A DNA stretch of 64,000 nucleotides, from positions 25,691-89,690 of the forward strand of contig CAJXJY010000014.1 of NCBI GenBank assembly GCA_913055875.1, read 5' to 3'. The notes under the pieces were generated by a model. That model did no database searches. It was not told where the DNA came from and worked only from the letters and a program-made list of their open reading frames with translations. Within the stretch, counting starts at the first letter, position 1. Each line of letters begins with the position of its first letter. Shown here in pieces: positions 41,232-49,793 of the stretch. The position numbers and the translations under genes are program-made. This DNA comes from an uncultured Altererythrobacter sp. GTDB lineage: Bacteria > Pseudomonadota > Alphaproteobacteria > Sphingomonadales > Sphingomonadaceae.

Positions 41232-41343
41232 AAGTTACTCCTGCAACTAATCCGCGCGCGCCATCGCAGGGATGGAGCGCGGCGGCAAGTCCGGCGATGC
41301 CGGGCTGGCGACGATGCGATGGTGCGCGGGCAAACCCGCGAAT

Positions 41344-41703
41344 TCAGTGCGCCGCGAGCGCGGTCTGGACCTTGTCGAGGATTTCGTTGGGCGGGCACGG
41401 TTTGGCGCAGGAAATCGCATTCGGATAGCGCGCTTCCATTTCGCTACGGCTGAAGCGTCCCGAATGGAAGATCACCGGCACGTTGTCCTCCATCAGCCGC
41501 TCGGCGAGCTGAAACGAATCGCCGTCGTCGAGCTCGACATCGAGGATCGCGAGGTCGGGCTTGTGCTTCTGCACCGAGAGCATCGCCGAGGACACGTCGG
41601 GGTGCGGCCCCTCGACATCGAATCCGGCCTCCTTGACCGTATCGCACAGGTCGATCGCGACGATGAACTCGTCTTCGGCTACTAGGACGCGCGGCTGACT
41701 CAT
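41344..41703 (-). CDS. Single-domain response regulator (receiver only)
   Basis: A 119-residue receiver domain without an output domain. The acidic pocket E10-D11, phospho-acceptor D55 in 'LAILDVELDD', switch S81 in 'IFHSG' and K101 in 'CAKPCPP' are all present. GGAG precedes ATG 41703. Receivers like this in alphaproteobacteria take part in phosphorelays or in the general stress response with HWE-type kinases; no kinase is adjacent. Confidence 0.9.
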   Translation of the reverse strand: MSQPRVLVAEDEFIVAIDLCDTVKEAGFDVEGPHPDVSSAMLSVQKHKPDLAILDVELDDGDSFQLAERLMEDNVPVIFHSGRFSRSEMEARYPNAISCAKPCPPNEILDKVQTALAAH

Positions 41704-41787
41704 GGGTATCTCCACCTGATCTCCATCAAGTTTTCAACCGCAACCGGGGGGATTCGTTCCCGCGCTGTTGTTATCAGCTTCGCTGAA

Positions 41788-41870
41788 GCGGCACCGGCCC
41801 GCTCCCCCACCCGGCCAACCCGGCAATAGTATCCTATGGGTGGTCGGGTGGGGGAGCGGGCCGGTGCCGC
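41788..41870. repeat. Long palindromic repeat with conserved core, copy 1
   Basis: Two 30-base arms (41788-41817 and 41841-41870) are reverse complements with one mismatch, around a 23-base loop that contains ATAGTATCCTATGGG. The outer ends read GCGGCACCGGCCC and GGGCCGGTGCCGC. The same core and arms recur at 63930-64000. It lies between two minus-strand genes and could also act as a terminator for the upstream unit. Confidence 0.9.
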
Positions 41871-41899
41871 TAACGTCTTAGAGTTGCTGAAACGCGAAC

Positions 41900-42433
41900 T
41901 CAGAGCCGGCCGAACTTCTTCTCGTAGCCCTCGGTGTCGTCGGCGGCGAGCAATTGCGCCTGCGCGACCCAGTCGTCGCGCCGGATGCGGCCTTCGAAGC
42001 GCCCGAGTTGCGAATCGATCCGGTCGATATCCGCATCGCTCCATTCGGCGATCTGGCTGAATTGCGTGACGCCGAGATCGATCAGCATATCGCGCAGCTT
42101 GGGGCCGACGCCCTTGATCCGGGTCAGGTCGTCGCCATCGGCGACCGCCAGTGCCTCGTTGGCCTTGACGGCGCCCTCTTCGGTCGCCGCCGCGACGGCG
42201 GTTCCGGCACCGGCGAGGCCGGGTGCCACCACCGGCTGCGCGGTCGATGCGGGCGGGGCATCGATCAGTGCCTGGTTGCGCGCCGCCGGATCGGCACCCT
42301 CGTCGAGCACGTCGCGCCGGTCGCCCGAAACCTTCGCCCGCCGCGTCGCGACGAAAATCCACCATGCGACGATCAGCCCGATCAGCAATGCGACGAGCAG
42401 GATGGGCCAATAGGCTTCGATCAGTTCGGGCAT
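41900..42433 (-). CDS. Membrane-anchored helix-hairpin-helix protein
   Basis: A 177-residue protein. One transmembrane helix (8-29) is followed by an Ala/Pro-rich linker (45-98) and a helix-hairpin-helix domain 'DLTRIKGVGPKLRDMLIDLG' (102-121) of the type predicted as FEN-1-like 5' nuclease fold in many alphaproteobacteria. No nuclease active site can be confirmed. AAGGA precedes ATG 42433, which overlaps the stop of the 37-residue membrane peptide (ATGA). Its role is unknown; the topology would keep the HHH domain at the membrane. Confidence 0.8.
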   Translation of the reverse strand: MPELIEAYWPILLVALLIGLIVAWWIFVATRRAKVSGDRRDVLDEGADPAARNQALIDAPPASTAQPVVAPGLAGAGTAVAAATEEGAVKANEALAVADGDDLTRIKGVGPKLRDMLIDLGVTQFSQIAEWSDADIDRIDSQLGRFEGRIRRDDWVAQAQLLAADDTEGYEKKFGRL

Positions 42434-42546
42434 CAGTCGTTTCCTTCCGCGGAAGAGGTGTCGTGTCCCCACAGGAGCCAGCCGAGGCCCAGGCCGATGG
42501 CATAGGCAGCGAGCGCGAGGACCATGATTTCGAGATAGATCGGCAT
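42433..42546 (-). CDS. 37-residue predicted membrane peptide
   Basis: A short reading frame, MPIYLEIMVLALAAYAIGLG followed by LGWLLWGHDTSSAEGND, with one strongly hydrophobic helix and a polar tail. It is coupled to the HHH gene by ATGA and lies 13 nt after the OmpA gene. The weak AGAGAG Shine-Dalgarno is a caveat. Tight packing and a clean membrane helix support a real gene; its function is unknown. Confidence 0.6.
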   Translation of the reverse strand: MPIYLEIMVLALAAYAIGLGLGWLLWGHDTSSAEGND

Positions 42547-42559
42547 TGTCCGTTTCTCT

Positions 42560-43300
42560 CTATCGCGCGCTTGGCGTGTCGACAGGGGTCGGATGCAGCG
42601 GCACGGTCGCAATGACCGAAAACTCGATCCGGCGGTTGGCCGGATCTTCGGGCGCCAGTCCTTCCACCGGCTCGTTCGAACCGACGCCTTGCGCGCGCAA
42701 TCCGTCGCGCGGAATGCCGCGCAATTCGAGCGCGCGCTGCACCGCTTCGGCGCGTTCGCGCGATAGCGCAAGGTTGGCCGCCTTGGGGCCCGATGCGTCG
42801 GTGTGGCCGGTAATCGCGATGATCGAGCCGAGACACGGGCGTAGCGCCATCGCCACCTCGTCGAGCAGTTCGCGGCTGCCGGCGTCGATCTTGCTGCTCG
42901 ATTCCTCGAACCGGATCGAGCGCGCGCGCAACAGCGCCTCGACATCGTCCTGGCAATGCAGCGGAGTAAGCACGAGCGTGCCGCTTTCCGCGTTGGCGGT
43001 GCCGTCGGCCCAGCGCACGCCACCGACGCCGGGAACCGCCGCGACCGCCTTGGCTACCCGGTCGCGCGTCGCTTCGTCGAGCCGCTCTCCGCCGGACAGG
43101 ACGGGATGGCGCGAACGAAACCCGTTGGGGGAGGAAAACGACGCATCGACCCCGGACGCACCGGCCGCGGCGATCGCCTGCTCGGCCTGCGCTTCGATCC
43201 GGTCGATCAGAGGATCGCCTGTCCACCGCGAACCAGCCGCGCCGATGCTGGCAGTCACCAGGGCACCGGCGATGATGGCGAGGGTCGGGCGGACGGGCAT
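42560..43300 (-). CDS. OmpA-family peptidoglycan-binding protein
   Basis: A 246-residue envelope protein. A signal or anchor segment (5-24) is followed by a BON-like region (about 62-112) and a C-terminal OmpA domain (about 125-235) with 'GHTDASGPKAANLALSRERAEAV', which binds diaminopimelate of peptidoglycan. It forms a unit with the small membrane peptide and HHH protein and follows the VWA lipoprotein gene. Confidence 0.88.
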   Translation of the reverse strand: MPVRPTLAIIAGALVTASIGAAGSRWTGDPLIDRIEAQAEQAIAAAGASGVDASFSSPNGFRSRHPVLSGGERLDEATRDRVAKAVAAVPGVGGVRWADGTANAESGTLVLTPLHCQDDVEALLRARSIRFEESSSKIDAGSRELLDEVAMALRPCLGSIIAITGHTDASGPKAANLALSRERAEAVQRALELRGIPRDGLRAQGVGSNEPVEGLAPEDPANRRIEFSVIATVPLHPTPVDTPSAR

Positions 43301-43339
43301 GGCCGCTCCATAGCCATGCCCGCCGCCCGCGAAAAGGGC

Positions 43340-45070
43340 TCAACCGCCCGCGAGCGGCTCCTCGAGGCTTTCGGCGACGCCGACGAGCTTGCCGAATTCC
43401 TGGCGGTAGAATTCGCCCTGCCGCCCGGCGAGCGCCTCGATCTGCCCGAAGCCGAACGCGCCGAGCAACTCGTCGCCGCGCAGCTTCTGCCCGAAGGCGG
43501 CGACCGCCGCGGCGAAGGCGAAATCGCCGCGCGGGGCGCTCGCATCGCGCAGGGCGCTGGTCGGCACGACCGACTGGATCAGCCGCGAAGTGTCGCCGTC
43601 GGGCAGCTTGTAGCGCAGCTTCACGAAGGCAGCCTCGCTCGCCAGTTCGCGCGAGCGGTCGGACAGCTGCGTCTCGTAGCGGCGCGGCGCGATCCAGCCG
43701 TCGCTGCCCGCGGGCACGATCTCGTAGATCGCGGTCACCTGATGGCCGGCGCCGATATCGCCCGCATCGACCGCGTCGTTGTCGAAATCCTCCTCTCGCA
43801 GCGCGCGGTTCTCGTAGCCGATCAGGCGGTACTGGCTCACCACGGCGGGGTTGAACTCGACCTGGATCTTCACATCCTTGGCGATGGTGAAGATGGTCGA
43901 GCCCATCTCCTCGCCGAGTACCTTGCGGGCTTCGAGAGCGTTGTCGATATAGGCGTAATTGCCGTTCCCCGTGTTGGCGAGCTGCTCCATCAGCGCTTCG
44001 TTGTAATTGCCCGCGCCGAAGCCGAGCGTGGTCAGCGTGATACCGGTCGCGCGCTTCGTCTCGATCATCTCGATCAGCGCGTTCGTGTCGGACAGGCCGA
44101 CATTGAAATCGCCGTCGGTGGCGAGGATCACGCGGTTGACGCCGCCCTCGATCCGGTTGGCTTCGGCGATGCGATAGGCGAGTTCGATCCCCGCACCGCC
44201 CGCGGTCGAGCCGCCGGCATAGAGATCGTCGATCGCGTTGCGGATTTCGGCCGAGTTATTGGTCGCGTCGAGTACCAGCCCCGCCGCGCCGGCATAGACG
44301 ACGATCGAGACGCGATCCCTGCTCGTCAGCTGGTTGGCGAGGCCCTGCATCGCGGTCTTGACCAGCGGCAGCTTGTCGGGGCTGTTCATCGATCCCGACA
44401 CGTCGAGCAGGAAGACGAGGTTGGCGGGCGGACGCCGGTCCTGCGGCAGGTCGTAACCGCGCAAGCCGATCCGCATCAGCCGCGTCTTCGCGTTCCACGG
44501 TGTGGTCGCGATGTCGGTCGAAACGCTGAACGGCTGCTCGCGCGTGTCGGGGCGTTCGTAGTCGTAGCGAAAATAGTTGATCAGTTCCTCGGTCCGCACC
44601 GCCGCGCGCGGCGGCATCTGCCCCCGCGTCAGGAAGCGGCGGGTGTTGGCGTAGGCGCCGGTGTCGACATCGACCGAGAAGGTCGAGACGGGTTCGGCGG
44701 CAACCAGCTTGACCGGCGAGACCTCTTCGCCGTCGTAACGCTCGCGGCCCGGATCTGCCGGGACGATTACCGGGGGGACATAGCGCAGTCCGCCGGGCAC
44801 GGCCTCGGGCGAAGATTTCGCATCCGCCTGCGAACTGGATTCGATGCGGCTGAGGACGGGCAACCGTGGGGCCGCCGAGGCGAAGCCCTGCGAGCCGCTC
44901 GGAGAAGGTGGCGGCGGAGGAGGGGGTGGAGGTGGAGGTGGAGGAGGTGGCGCGCTCGTTCCGTCCGCGGTCGATCCGGTAACGACAATCCGGTCGCCCT
45001 CGGGTGCCGAAGCGCATCCGGCAACCAGCGATATCGTGGCGGCGGCGAGTGCGAATTTCACGAAGCGCAT
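43340..45070 (-). CDS. VWA-domain lipoprotein (YfbK-like) with polyproline tract
   Basis: A 576-residue lipoprotein; the lipobox is LVAGC (C19). A 15-proline run covers residues 41-55. A VWA-associated N-terminal domain ('FSVDVDTGAYANTRRFL') precedes a von Willebrand A domain with the metal-ion adhesion motif DVSGS and later 'ATDGDFNVG', then a C-terminal domain ending 'FYRQEFGKLVGVAESLEEPL'. This order matches YfbK-type proteins of unknown function found in the periplasm or at the cell surface. The proline run is encoded by a G/A-rich simple-sequence stretch at 44901-44950 that could change length by slippage. Confidence 0.88.
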   Translation of the reverse strand: MRFVKFALAAATISLVAGCASAPEGDRIVVTGSTADGTSAPPPPPPPPPPPPPPPSPSGSQGFASAAPRLPVLSRIESSSQADAKSSPEAVPGGLRYVPPVIVPADPGRERYDGEEVSPVKLVAAEPVSTFSVDVDTGAYANTRRFLTRGQMPPRAAVRTEELINYFRYDYERPDTREQPFSVSTDIATTPWNAKTRLMRIGLRGYDLPQDRRPPANLVFLLDVSGSMNSPDKLPLVKTAMQGLANQLTSRDRVSIVVYAGAAGLVLDATNNSAEIRNAIDDLYAGGSTAGGAGIELAYRIAEANRIEGGVNRVILATDGDFNVGLSDTNALIEMIETKRATGITLTTLGFGAGNYNEALMEQLANTGNGNYAYIDNALEARKVLGEEMGSTIFTIAKDVKIQVEFNPAVVSQYRLIGYENRALREEDFDNDAVDAGDIGAGHQVTAIYEIVPAGSDGWIAPRRYETQLSDRSRELASEAAFVKLRYKLPDGDTSRLIQSVVPTSALRDASAPRGDFAFAAAVAAFGQKLRGDELLGAFGFGQIEALAGRQGEFYRQEFGKLVGVAESLEEPLAGG

Positions 45071-45168
45071 GGGCAGTCCCTCCCTGTGACGCGCCCCCTG
45101 TGACGCGAGCGTGTTACAACGTCACGAGACAGCGGTGAACCGGCTCTGAATAGCGGCGAAGGGAGGAG

Positions 45169-46683
45169 TTAAGCTTGCGGGTCGGCCTGCTCGCCGCCGA
45201 TATTCTTGCGGAACAGGACTCTGTCTTCCGGGCCGAACCCGCGATGCCAGATCACCCAGCCATAGATGCACAAAATCAGCGGGATCCCGATGATCAGCTC
45301 GGCCCATTCGGGGACCATGGTGGCGAGGAAGCCGACCAGTACTGCCGGTGCTGCGGCATAGACCAGCGCCCAGCGCCAATTGTTGACGCTGTGGCCGAGC
45401 ATGCGCGAGAGGAACCACGCCTTGACCAGCGAGGAGGCACCCAGCGCGAGCATCAGCGCGGCGGATGCGGCGGCGGCCTTGAACGGTTCGCCGCGTCCCA
45501 ACCGTTCGACCAGTACGATCAGCCCGACCGTGAGCAGGCCCTGCAGCACGATCGCCCCGAGCGAGATGGCCAGATTGCGCTTGCGCGCCATGTAGACGAG
45601 CGCCGATTCCGACACCACCGCCTGCGCCGCGACCACTTCGGCCGCCAGCAGGAACGCCAGCGCTCCGGTACCCGCGACGTAGTCGGGTCCGCCGAGCCCC
45701 ATCATCGCCTCGCCCGGGATACCCAGCGCCAGCGCAATTCCGGCCTGCGCGGCGATGATCCAGAAGCCGACCTGCCGCACCTGCGCGGCGATCGCGCCGT
45801 AGTTCTTGTCCTTGAGGTTGCTCGTGATCACCGGGCCGAGGATCGGCTCGAAGCTGGTCTTGAGCTTTTGCGGCAGGCTCGCGATCTGCTGCGCGAAATA
45901 GTAGATCCCGACGATCCCCGGGCCGGTGAACAGACCGAGCAGATAGATGTCGAGCCGCCGCGTGCCCCATTCGATGGCGTCGGCGGCGGCGAGCGGAAGC
46001 GCGCGGGCGCTCATCCGCGCCATCTTGACCGGATGCGGCCGCCAGCCCCTGGGCAGCCCGTAGGTCCGCAGGAACGGCCAGGCGGCGGCGAGCAGTCCGG
46101 CGAAGATCGAGGCCACATAGGCCAGTGCGAGGCCCGAATCCTGATATCCGGCATAGAACAGGACACCGGCCATGATCGAGATCGTCCACGGCTCGACGAT
46201 GGCGCGCGCGCGCACAGTAGTGGCGATATCGTAGCGATAGGCCTGCGCCGCGAGCAGGATCTCGGTCAGTGCGTATCCCGGGATGGCGACCACCAGCCAG
46301 ATGTCGAGCGGACCGTTCATGCCGTTGGGGAACATCGGCGCGGGGAAGGTCCACAGCAGCAGCGCGGCGCCGCTCGACAGCAGCAGCGCGAGCAGCAGGC
46401 CGTCGAGCACGAGATTGGCGGGTTTCTCGTCGCCCTCGCTCAGCCTTTGGGCAAGGCCGCGCTTCTCGCCCATCGCACATACCAGCGCGACGAGTTCGAT
46501 GACGACGAGCGCCGAAGCGAAGCGGCCCATCGGTTCCTTGCCGTACAGGCGGGCGGCGATGAACAGGAATGGCAGCCGCGCGGCGAGACGCAGCAGGAAG
46601 CCGAGGAAATTGGTCCGCCCGCCCTTGGCGAGCGCGGCGATGTCGCCCTGCCCGCTATCGCCCTTCGCATTCTCGGTGCTCAC
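45169..46683 (-). CDS. Wzx/MATE-like polysaccharide flippase
   Basis: A 504-residue polytopic membrane protein with about 12-14 hydrophobic helices and no ATPase domain. The layout and 'LKTSFEPILGPVIT' type loop match oligosaccharide flippases that move lipid-linked sugars across the inner membrane. No glycosyltransferase is adjacent. Its ATG overlaps the gpsA stop, so it is co-expressed with glycerol-phosphate and tsaD genes; this may be incidental. Confidence 0.8.
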   Translation of the reverse strand: MSTENAKGDSGQGDIAALAKGGRTNFLGFLLRLAARLPFLFIAARLYGKEPMGRFASALVVIELVALVCAMGEKRGLAQRLSEGDEKPANLVLDGLLLALLLSSGAALLLWTFPAPMFPNGMNGPLDIWLVVAIPGYALTEILLAAQAYRYDIATTVRARAIVEPWTISIMAGVLFYAGYQDSGLALAYVASIFAGLLAAAWPFLRTYGLPRGWRPHPVKMARMSARALPLAAADAIEWGTRRLDIYLLGLFTGPGIVGIYYFAQQIASLPQKLKTSFEPILGPVITSNLKDKNYGAIAAQVRQVGFWIIAAQAGIALALGIPGEAMMGLGGPDYVAGTGALAFLLAAEVVAAQAVVSESALVYMARKRNLAISLGAIVLQGLLTVGLIVLVERLGRGEPFKAAAASAALMLALGASSLVKAWFLSRMLGHSVNNWRWALVYAAAPAVLVGFLATMVPEWAELIIGIPLILCIYGWVIWHRGFGPEDRVLFRKNIGGEQADPQA

Positions 46684-47693
46684 GCAGCGGGCTCCTGCTC
46701 GGCCTTGAGCGGGCGGGCCAGCAATTCGGTGACGATATCGCGCGCCGGGGCGCCTCCGAGGAGCCGGTAGACCGCGTTGACGATCGGCATGGCTACGCCG
46801 TGTCTCGCCGCCAGTTCGGCGAGCACGGGCGCGGTATGTGCACCCTCGGCGACGGTGCGACGATCGGCCATCAGCGCCTCGGCAGACTGCCCTTCGCCGA
46901 GCGCCTTCCCGAGCGAGAAGTTGCGGCTCGACGTCGAGGAACAGGTCAGCACCAGGTCACCCAGCCCGCACAGCCCGGCGAGCGTTTCCGCCTTCGCGCC
47001 GAGCGTCTCGCCGAAGCGCAGCATTTCGGCATAGCCGCGCGCGATCAGCGCCGCGCGCGCATTCTGGCCGAGCTCGAGCCCGTCGACCACGCCGCAGGCG
47101 ATGGCGAGCACATTCTTGACCGCGCCGCCGATCTCGGCCCCGACGATGTCGTCCGAATAATAGGGGCGGAACGAATGCCGCGCGATCACCGGCGCGAGGC
47201 GATCCCATTGCTCGGCGCCGCTGCTGCAGGCGAGCGTAACCGCGGTGGGCAGTCCGGCGGCGACTTCGTGCGCGAATGTCGGACCAGAGAGAATGGCAAT
47301 CGCGCTGTCGGGCGCTGCCTCTGCCGCGACATCGTTCATCAGCCGGCCGGTTCCCGCCTCGATCCCCTTGCTGCACAGCACCAGATCGCGCGGGGCGAAA
47401 TCGAGCCCGGCGAGGATCTGGCCGAGGTGCTGGGCCGGGGTCACGGCGAGAACGGTCGCGCAATCCGCAAGTTCATCCAGCTTGCCGGTCGCGCGGATCG
47501 TGGGGGCCAGCGTGGCCGAAGGCAGGTAAATCGAATTGGCGTGCTGCGCGTTGATCTCCTCGACCAGCTCGGGCTCGAGCGCCCACAGCAGCACGTCGCG
47601 TCCGTCCGAAGCGAGCATCTGCGCCAGCGCGGTACCCCACGCACCGGCACCGATAACGCCGACCCGTTCGCCCTGAGCCTGTCGAAGGGTCAT
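46680..47693 (-). CDS. gpsA: NAD(P)H-dependent glycerol-3-phosphate dehydrogenase
   Basis: A 337-residue enzyme that makes sn-glycerol 3-phosphate for phospholipids. The Rossmann motif '[15 protein letters not shown]', 'CSKGIE', '[11 protein letters not shown]' and the catalytic-lysine block '[18 protein letters not shown]' are intact. Residues 2-10 (TLRQAQGER) are encoded by a copy of a dispersed repeat, an N-terminal extension acquired from mobile sequence. ATG 47693 overlaps the tsaD stop. Confidence 0.95.
   Translation of the reverse strand: MTLRQAQGERVGVIGAGAWGTALAQMLASDGRDVLLWALEPELVEEINAQHANSIYLPSATLAPTIRATGKLDELADCATVLAVTPAQHLGQILAGLDFAPRDLVLCSKGIEAGTGRLMNDVAAEAAPDSAIAILSGPTFAHEVAAGLPTAVTLACSSGAEQWDRLAPVIARHSFRPYYSDDIVGAEIGGAVKNVLAIACGVVDGLELGQNARAALIARGYAEMLRFGETLGAKAETLAGLCGLGDLVLTCSSTSSRNFSLGKALGEGQSAEALMADRRTVAEGAHTAPVLAELAARHGVAMPIVNAVYRLLGGAPARDIVTELLARPLKAEQEPAA
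47665..47689. repeat. Repeat half-element at the start of gpsA
   Basis: CGTTCGCCCTGAGCCTGTCG and the following AAGGG (47665-47689) match one arm of the palindrome inside tsaD. Read on the minus strand it encodes TLRQAQGER at the GpsA N-terminus. Confidence 0.8.
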
Positions 47694-48817
47694 GCCTTGT
47701 ACCCCGCACCGCGGACCGGCTCGGCGTCGGGATCGAGCGGCCAGCGCGGGCGGGCGGCTATATCGAGCGGGTCGGCGCGGAATTCGTTCATTCCAAGCCG
47801 TTCGCAGCCGGCCCAGGCGATCATCGCCGCATTGTCGGTGCACAGCGCCATCGGCGGTGCGACGAAGCGTAGGCCGCGTTCGCTCGCGAAACCTTCGAGC
47901 GCGGCGCGGATTGCCTTGTTCGCCGCGACACCGCCAGCGACGACCAGCGCGGGGACCGGTTCCATCGTGTCGAGCGAGACGCGCAGCCGGTCGAGCACGC
48001 AATCGAGAGCGGCCTGCTGGAAACTCGCCGCGATATCGGCATCGGAATAGCCCGACACCGTTCGTGCCGAGCTTGTCGAAGCACGCTTGCCCGGCGATTC
48101 GCCCTGTCCTTCGACAGGCTCAGGACGAACGGATTGGGATTGACGTTCCTTCGCCCGCAGCACCGCGCTCTTGAGCCCGGCGAAGCTGAAATGCGGCTCG
48201 TCGCTGCCAAGCAGCGGGCGGGGCAGGGGAACCGCCTTCGCATTGCCTTCCAGCGCCAGTTTCTCGACCGCCGGACCGCCGGGGAAGCCGAGGCCGAGAA
48301 TCTTCGCGGTTTTGTCGAATGCCTCGCCGAGCGCATCGTCGATCGTGGTCGACAGGCGGGTGTATTTCCCGACCCCTTCGACGCGAAGGATCTGGCAATG
48401 CCCGCCCGAAACCAGCAGCAGCGCGTAGGGGAATTCCAGCTCCGGATCGGCCAACCGGGGCGACAAAGCATGGCCTTCGAGATGGTTGACCGCGATCAGC
48501 GGCACTTCGCTCGCCATCGCCAGCGCCTTGGCGCTGACCAGCCCGACCATCACCCCGCCGATCAGCCCGGGCCCGGCGGTGGCGGCAATTGCGTCGAGGT
48601 CGCGCAATTCCACGCTGCCATCGGCCAGCACCGCCTCGATCATCGGCGCCAGCTTCTCGGCGTGCGCGCGCGCGGCGATTTCGGGGACCACGCCGCCATA
48701 GGGTGCGTGCTCCTCGTCCTGGCTGGCGATCCGCTGCGCCACGATCTCGCGCCCGGTGGTGACCAGCGCGGCCGCGGTTTCGTCGCAGCTCGATTCGATG
48801 CCAAGGACGATGCCCAT
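47690..48817 (-). CDS. tsaD: tRNA N6-threonylcarbamoyladenosine transferase with a repeat-derived insertion
   Basis: A 375-residue TsaD, which transfers threonylcarbamoyl to A37 of ANN-decoding tRNAs. '[11 protein letters not shown]' opens the protein, the iron-binding '[11 protein letters not shown]' and '[10 protein letters not shown]' follow, and '[10 protein letters not shown]' is near the end. It is about 30 residues longer than usual because a palindromic repeat adds about 25 residues (about 229-253, including '[20 protein letters not shown]'). The frame stays open. AGGGGA sits before ATG 48817; I rejected the longer TTG 48835. Confidence 0.95.
   Translation of the reverse strand: MGIVLGIESSCDETAAALVTTGREIVAQRIASQDEEHAPYGGVVPEIAARAHAEKLAPMIEAVLADGSVELRDLDAIAATAGPGLIGGVMVGLVSAKALAMASEVPLIAVNHLEGHALSPRLADPELEFPYALLLVSGGHCQILRVEGVGKYTRLSTTIDDALGEAFDKTAKILGLGFPGGPAVEKLALEGNAKAVPLPRPLLGSDEPHFSFAGLKSAVLRAKERQSQSVRPEPVEGQGESPGKRASTSSARTVSGYSDADIAASFQQAALDCVLDRLRVSLDTMEPVPALVVAGGVAANKAIRAALEGFASERGLRFVAPPMALCTDNAAMIAWAGCERLGMNEFRADPLDIAARPRWPLDPDAEPVRGAGYKA
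48059..48131. repeat. Palindromic repeat inserted in the tsaD coding sequence
   Basis: Arms at 48059-48084 (CGTTCGTGCCGAGCTTGTCG...) and 48106-48131 (ending GGCTCAGGACGAACG) are imperfect reverse complements with a 21-base spacer. Similar palindromes are known as dispersed elements in sphingomonads. It is in frame with tsaD and gives 'RPEPVEG'. Confidence 0.88.
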
Positions 48818-48863
48818 CGCGCTTCCCCTGAACAAAATGCATGGCTAGGGCAAGCGTCGCCCT

Positions 48864-49793
48864 ATGACCGACCAGACGCCGCTCCGCCTCGGAACCCGCC
48901 AGTCCCCGCTCGCCATGGCGCAGGCCCGCGAGGCGCGCGCGCGATTGTGCCGGGCGCATGGCTGGGATGAGGCACAGGTCGAACTCGTGCCGGTGCGCGC
49001 GAGCGGCGACCGGATCCAGGATCGCCCCCTCGCCGAAATCGGCGGCAAGGCGTTGTGGACGAAGGAACTCGACCAATGGCTCGCCGAGGATCGGATCGAT
49101 GCCGCGGTGCACTCGATGAAGGATGTCGAGACGATCCGCCCCGACAGTCTCGCTATCGGTGCGATCCTGCCGCGCGCCGATGTCCGCGACGTGCTGATCG
49201 GCGCCGCGGGAATCGCGGAAATCCCGCCCGGCGCGCTGATCGGTACCAGCGCTCCGAGGCGGGCCGCGCAGGCGCTCAACATGCGCCCGGATTGCAAAGT
49301 TGTGATGTTTCGCGGCAATGTCGCGACACGGCTCGCCAAGCTGGCGGCGGGCGAGGCCGATGTCACCTTTCTAGCTGCTTCCGGCCTCGAACGATTGGGA
49401 GAGACGGGTGTGGGCACGGTGCTCGATTCGAGCGAATGGTTGCCGGCTCCCGCGCAGGGGGCGATCGGGATCGAATGCCGTGCCGGCGACCGGCGGACGA
49501 GGGACCTGCTGGCCGTTATCGACGACCCCGCGTCGCGTGCGAGCGTCGAAGCCGAGCGTGCGCTGCTCATCGGGCTGGGCGGGACCTGTCACAGCCCCGT
49601 GGGAGTTGTGTGCAGCATCGATGGCGACATCATCCACATGCGCGCGGTCCTGTTCAGCGCGGACGGCGCCCAGCGCGTCGACGGTACCACCGCCTTCGCG
49701 CCGCACGATCGCGATGCCCCTGCGGCGCTTGCGGCCGACCTTCTGGCGCGTGCGACGCCCGCTATCGCCGCTTTGTTCGGCAAGGTTTCGTGA
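48864..49793 (+). CDS. hemC: Hydroxymethylbilane synthase (porphobilinogen deaminase)
   Basis: A 309-residue heme-pathway enzyme that joins four porphobilinogens. 'TRQSPLAMAQA' (11-21), catalytic D87 in 'SMKDVET', 'IGTSAPRRAAQ' and the dipyrromethane cysteine C242 in 'GLGGTCHSPVG' are present. ATG 48864 immediately follows an inverted repeat TAGGGC/GCCCTA (48846-48864) and no Shine-Dalgarno is visible, so initiation may be leaderless or structure-dependent. Divergent from tsaD by 46 bp. The stop overlaps hemD. Confidence 0.97.
   Translation: MTDQTPLRLGTRQSPLAMAQAREARARLCRAHGWDEAQVELVPVRASGDRIQDRPLAEIGGKALWTKELDQWLAEDRIDAAVHSMKDVETIRPDSLAIGAILPRADVRDVLIGAAGIAEIPPGALIGTSAPRRAAQALNMRPDCKVVMFRGNVATRLAKLAAGEADVTFLAASGLERLGETGVGTVLDSSEWLPAPAQGAIGIECRAGDRRTRDLLAVIDDPASRASVEAERALLIGLGGTCHSPVGVVCSIDGDIIHMRAVLFSADGAQRVDGTTAFAPHDRDAPAALAADLLARATPAIAALFGKVS

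Noticed and set aside
42956..45103. 715-residue open frame opposite OmpA and the VWA lipoprotein
   Set aside because: Shadow of two well supported genes; its C-terminus is a simple Arg/Trp repeat from the G-rich tract.
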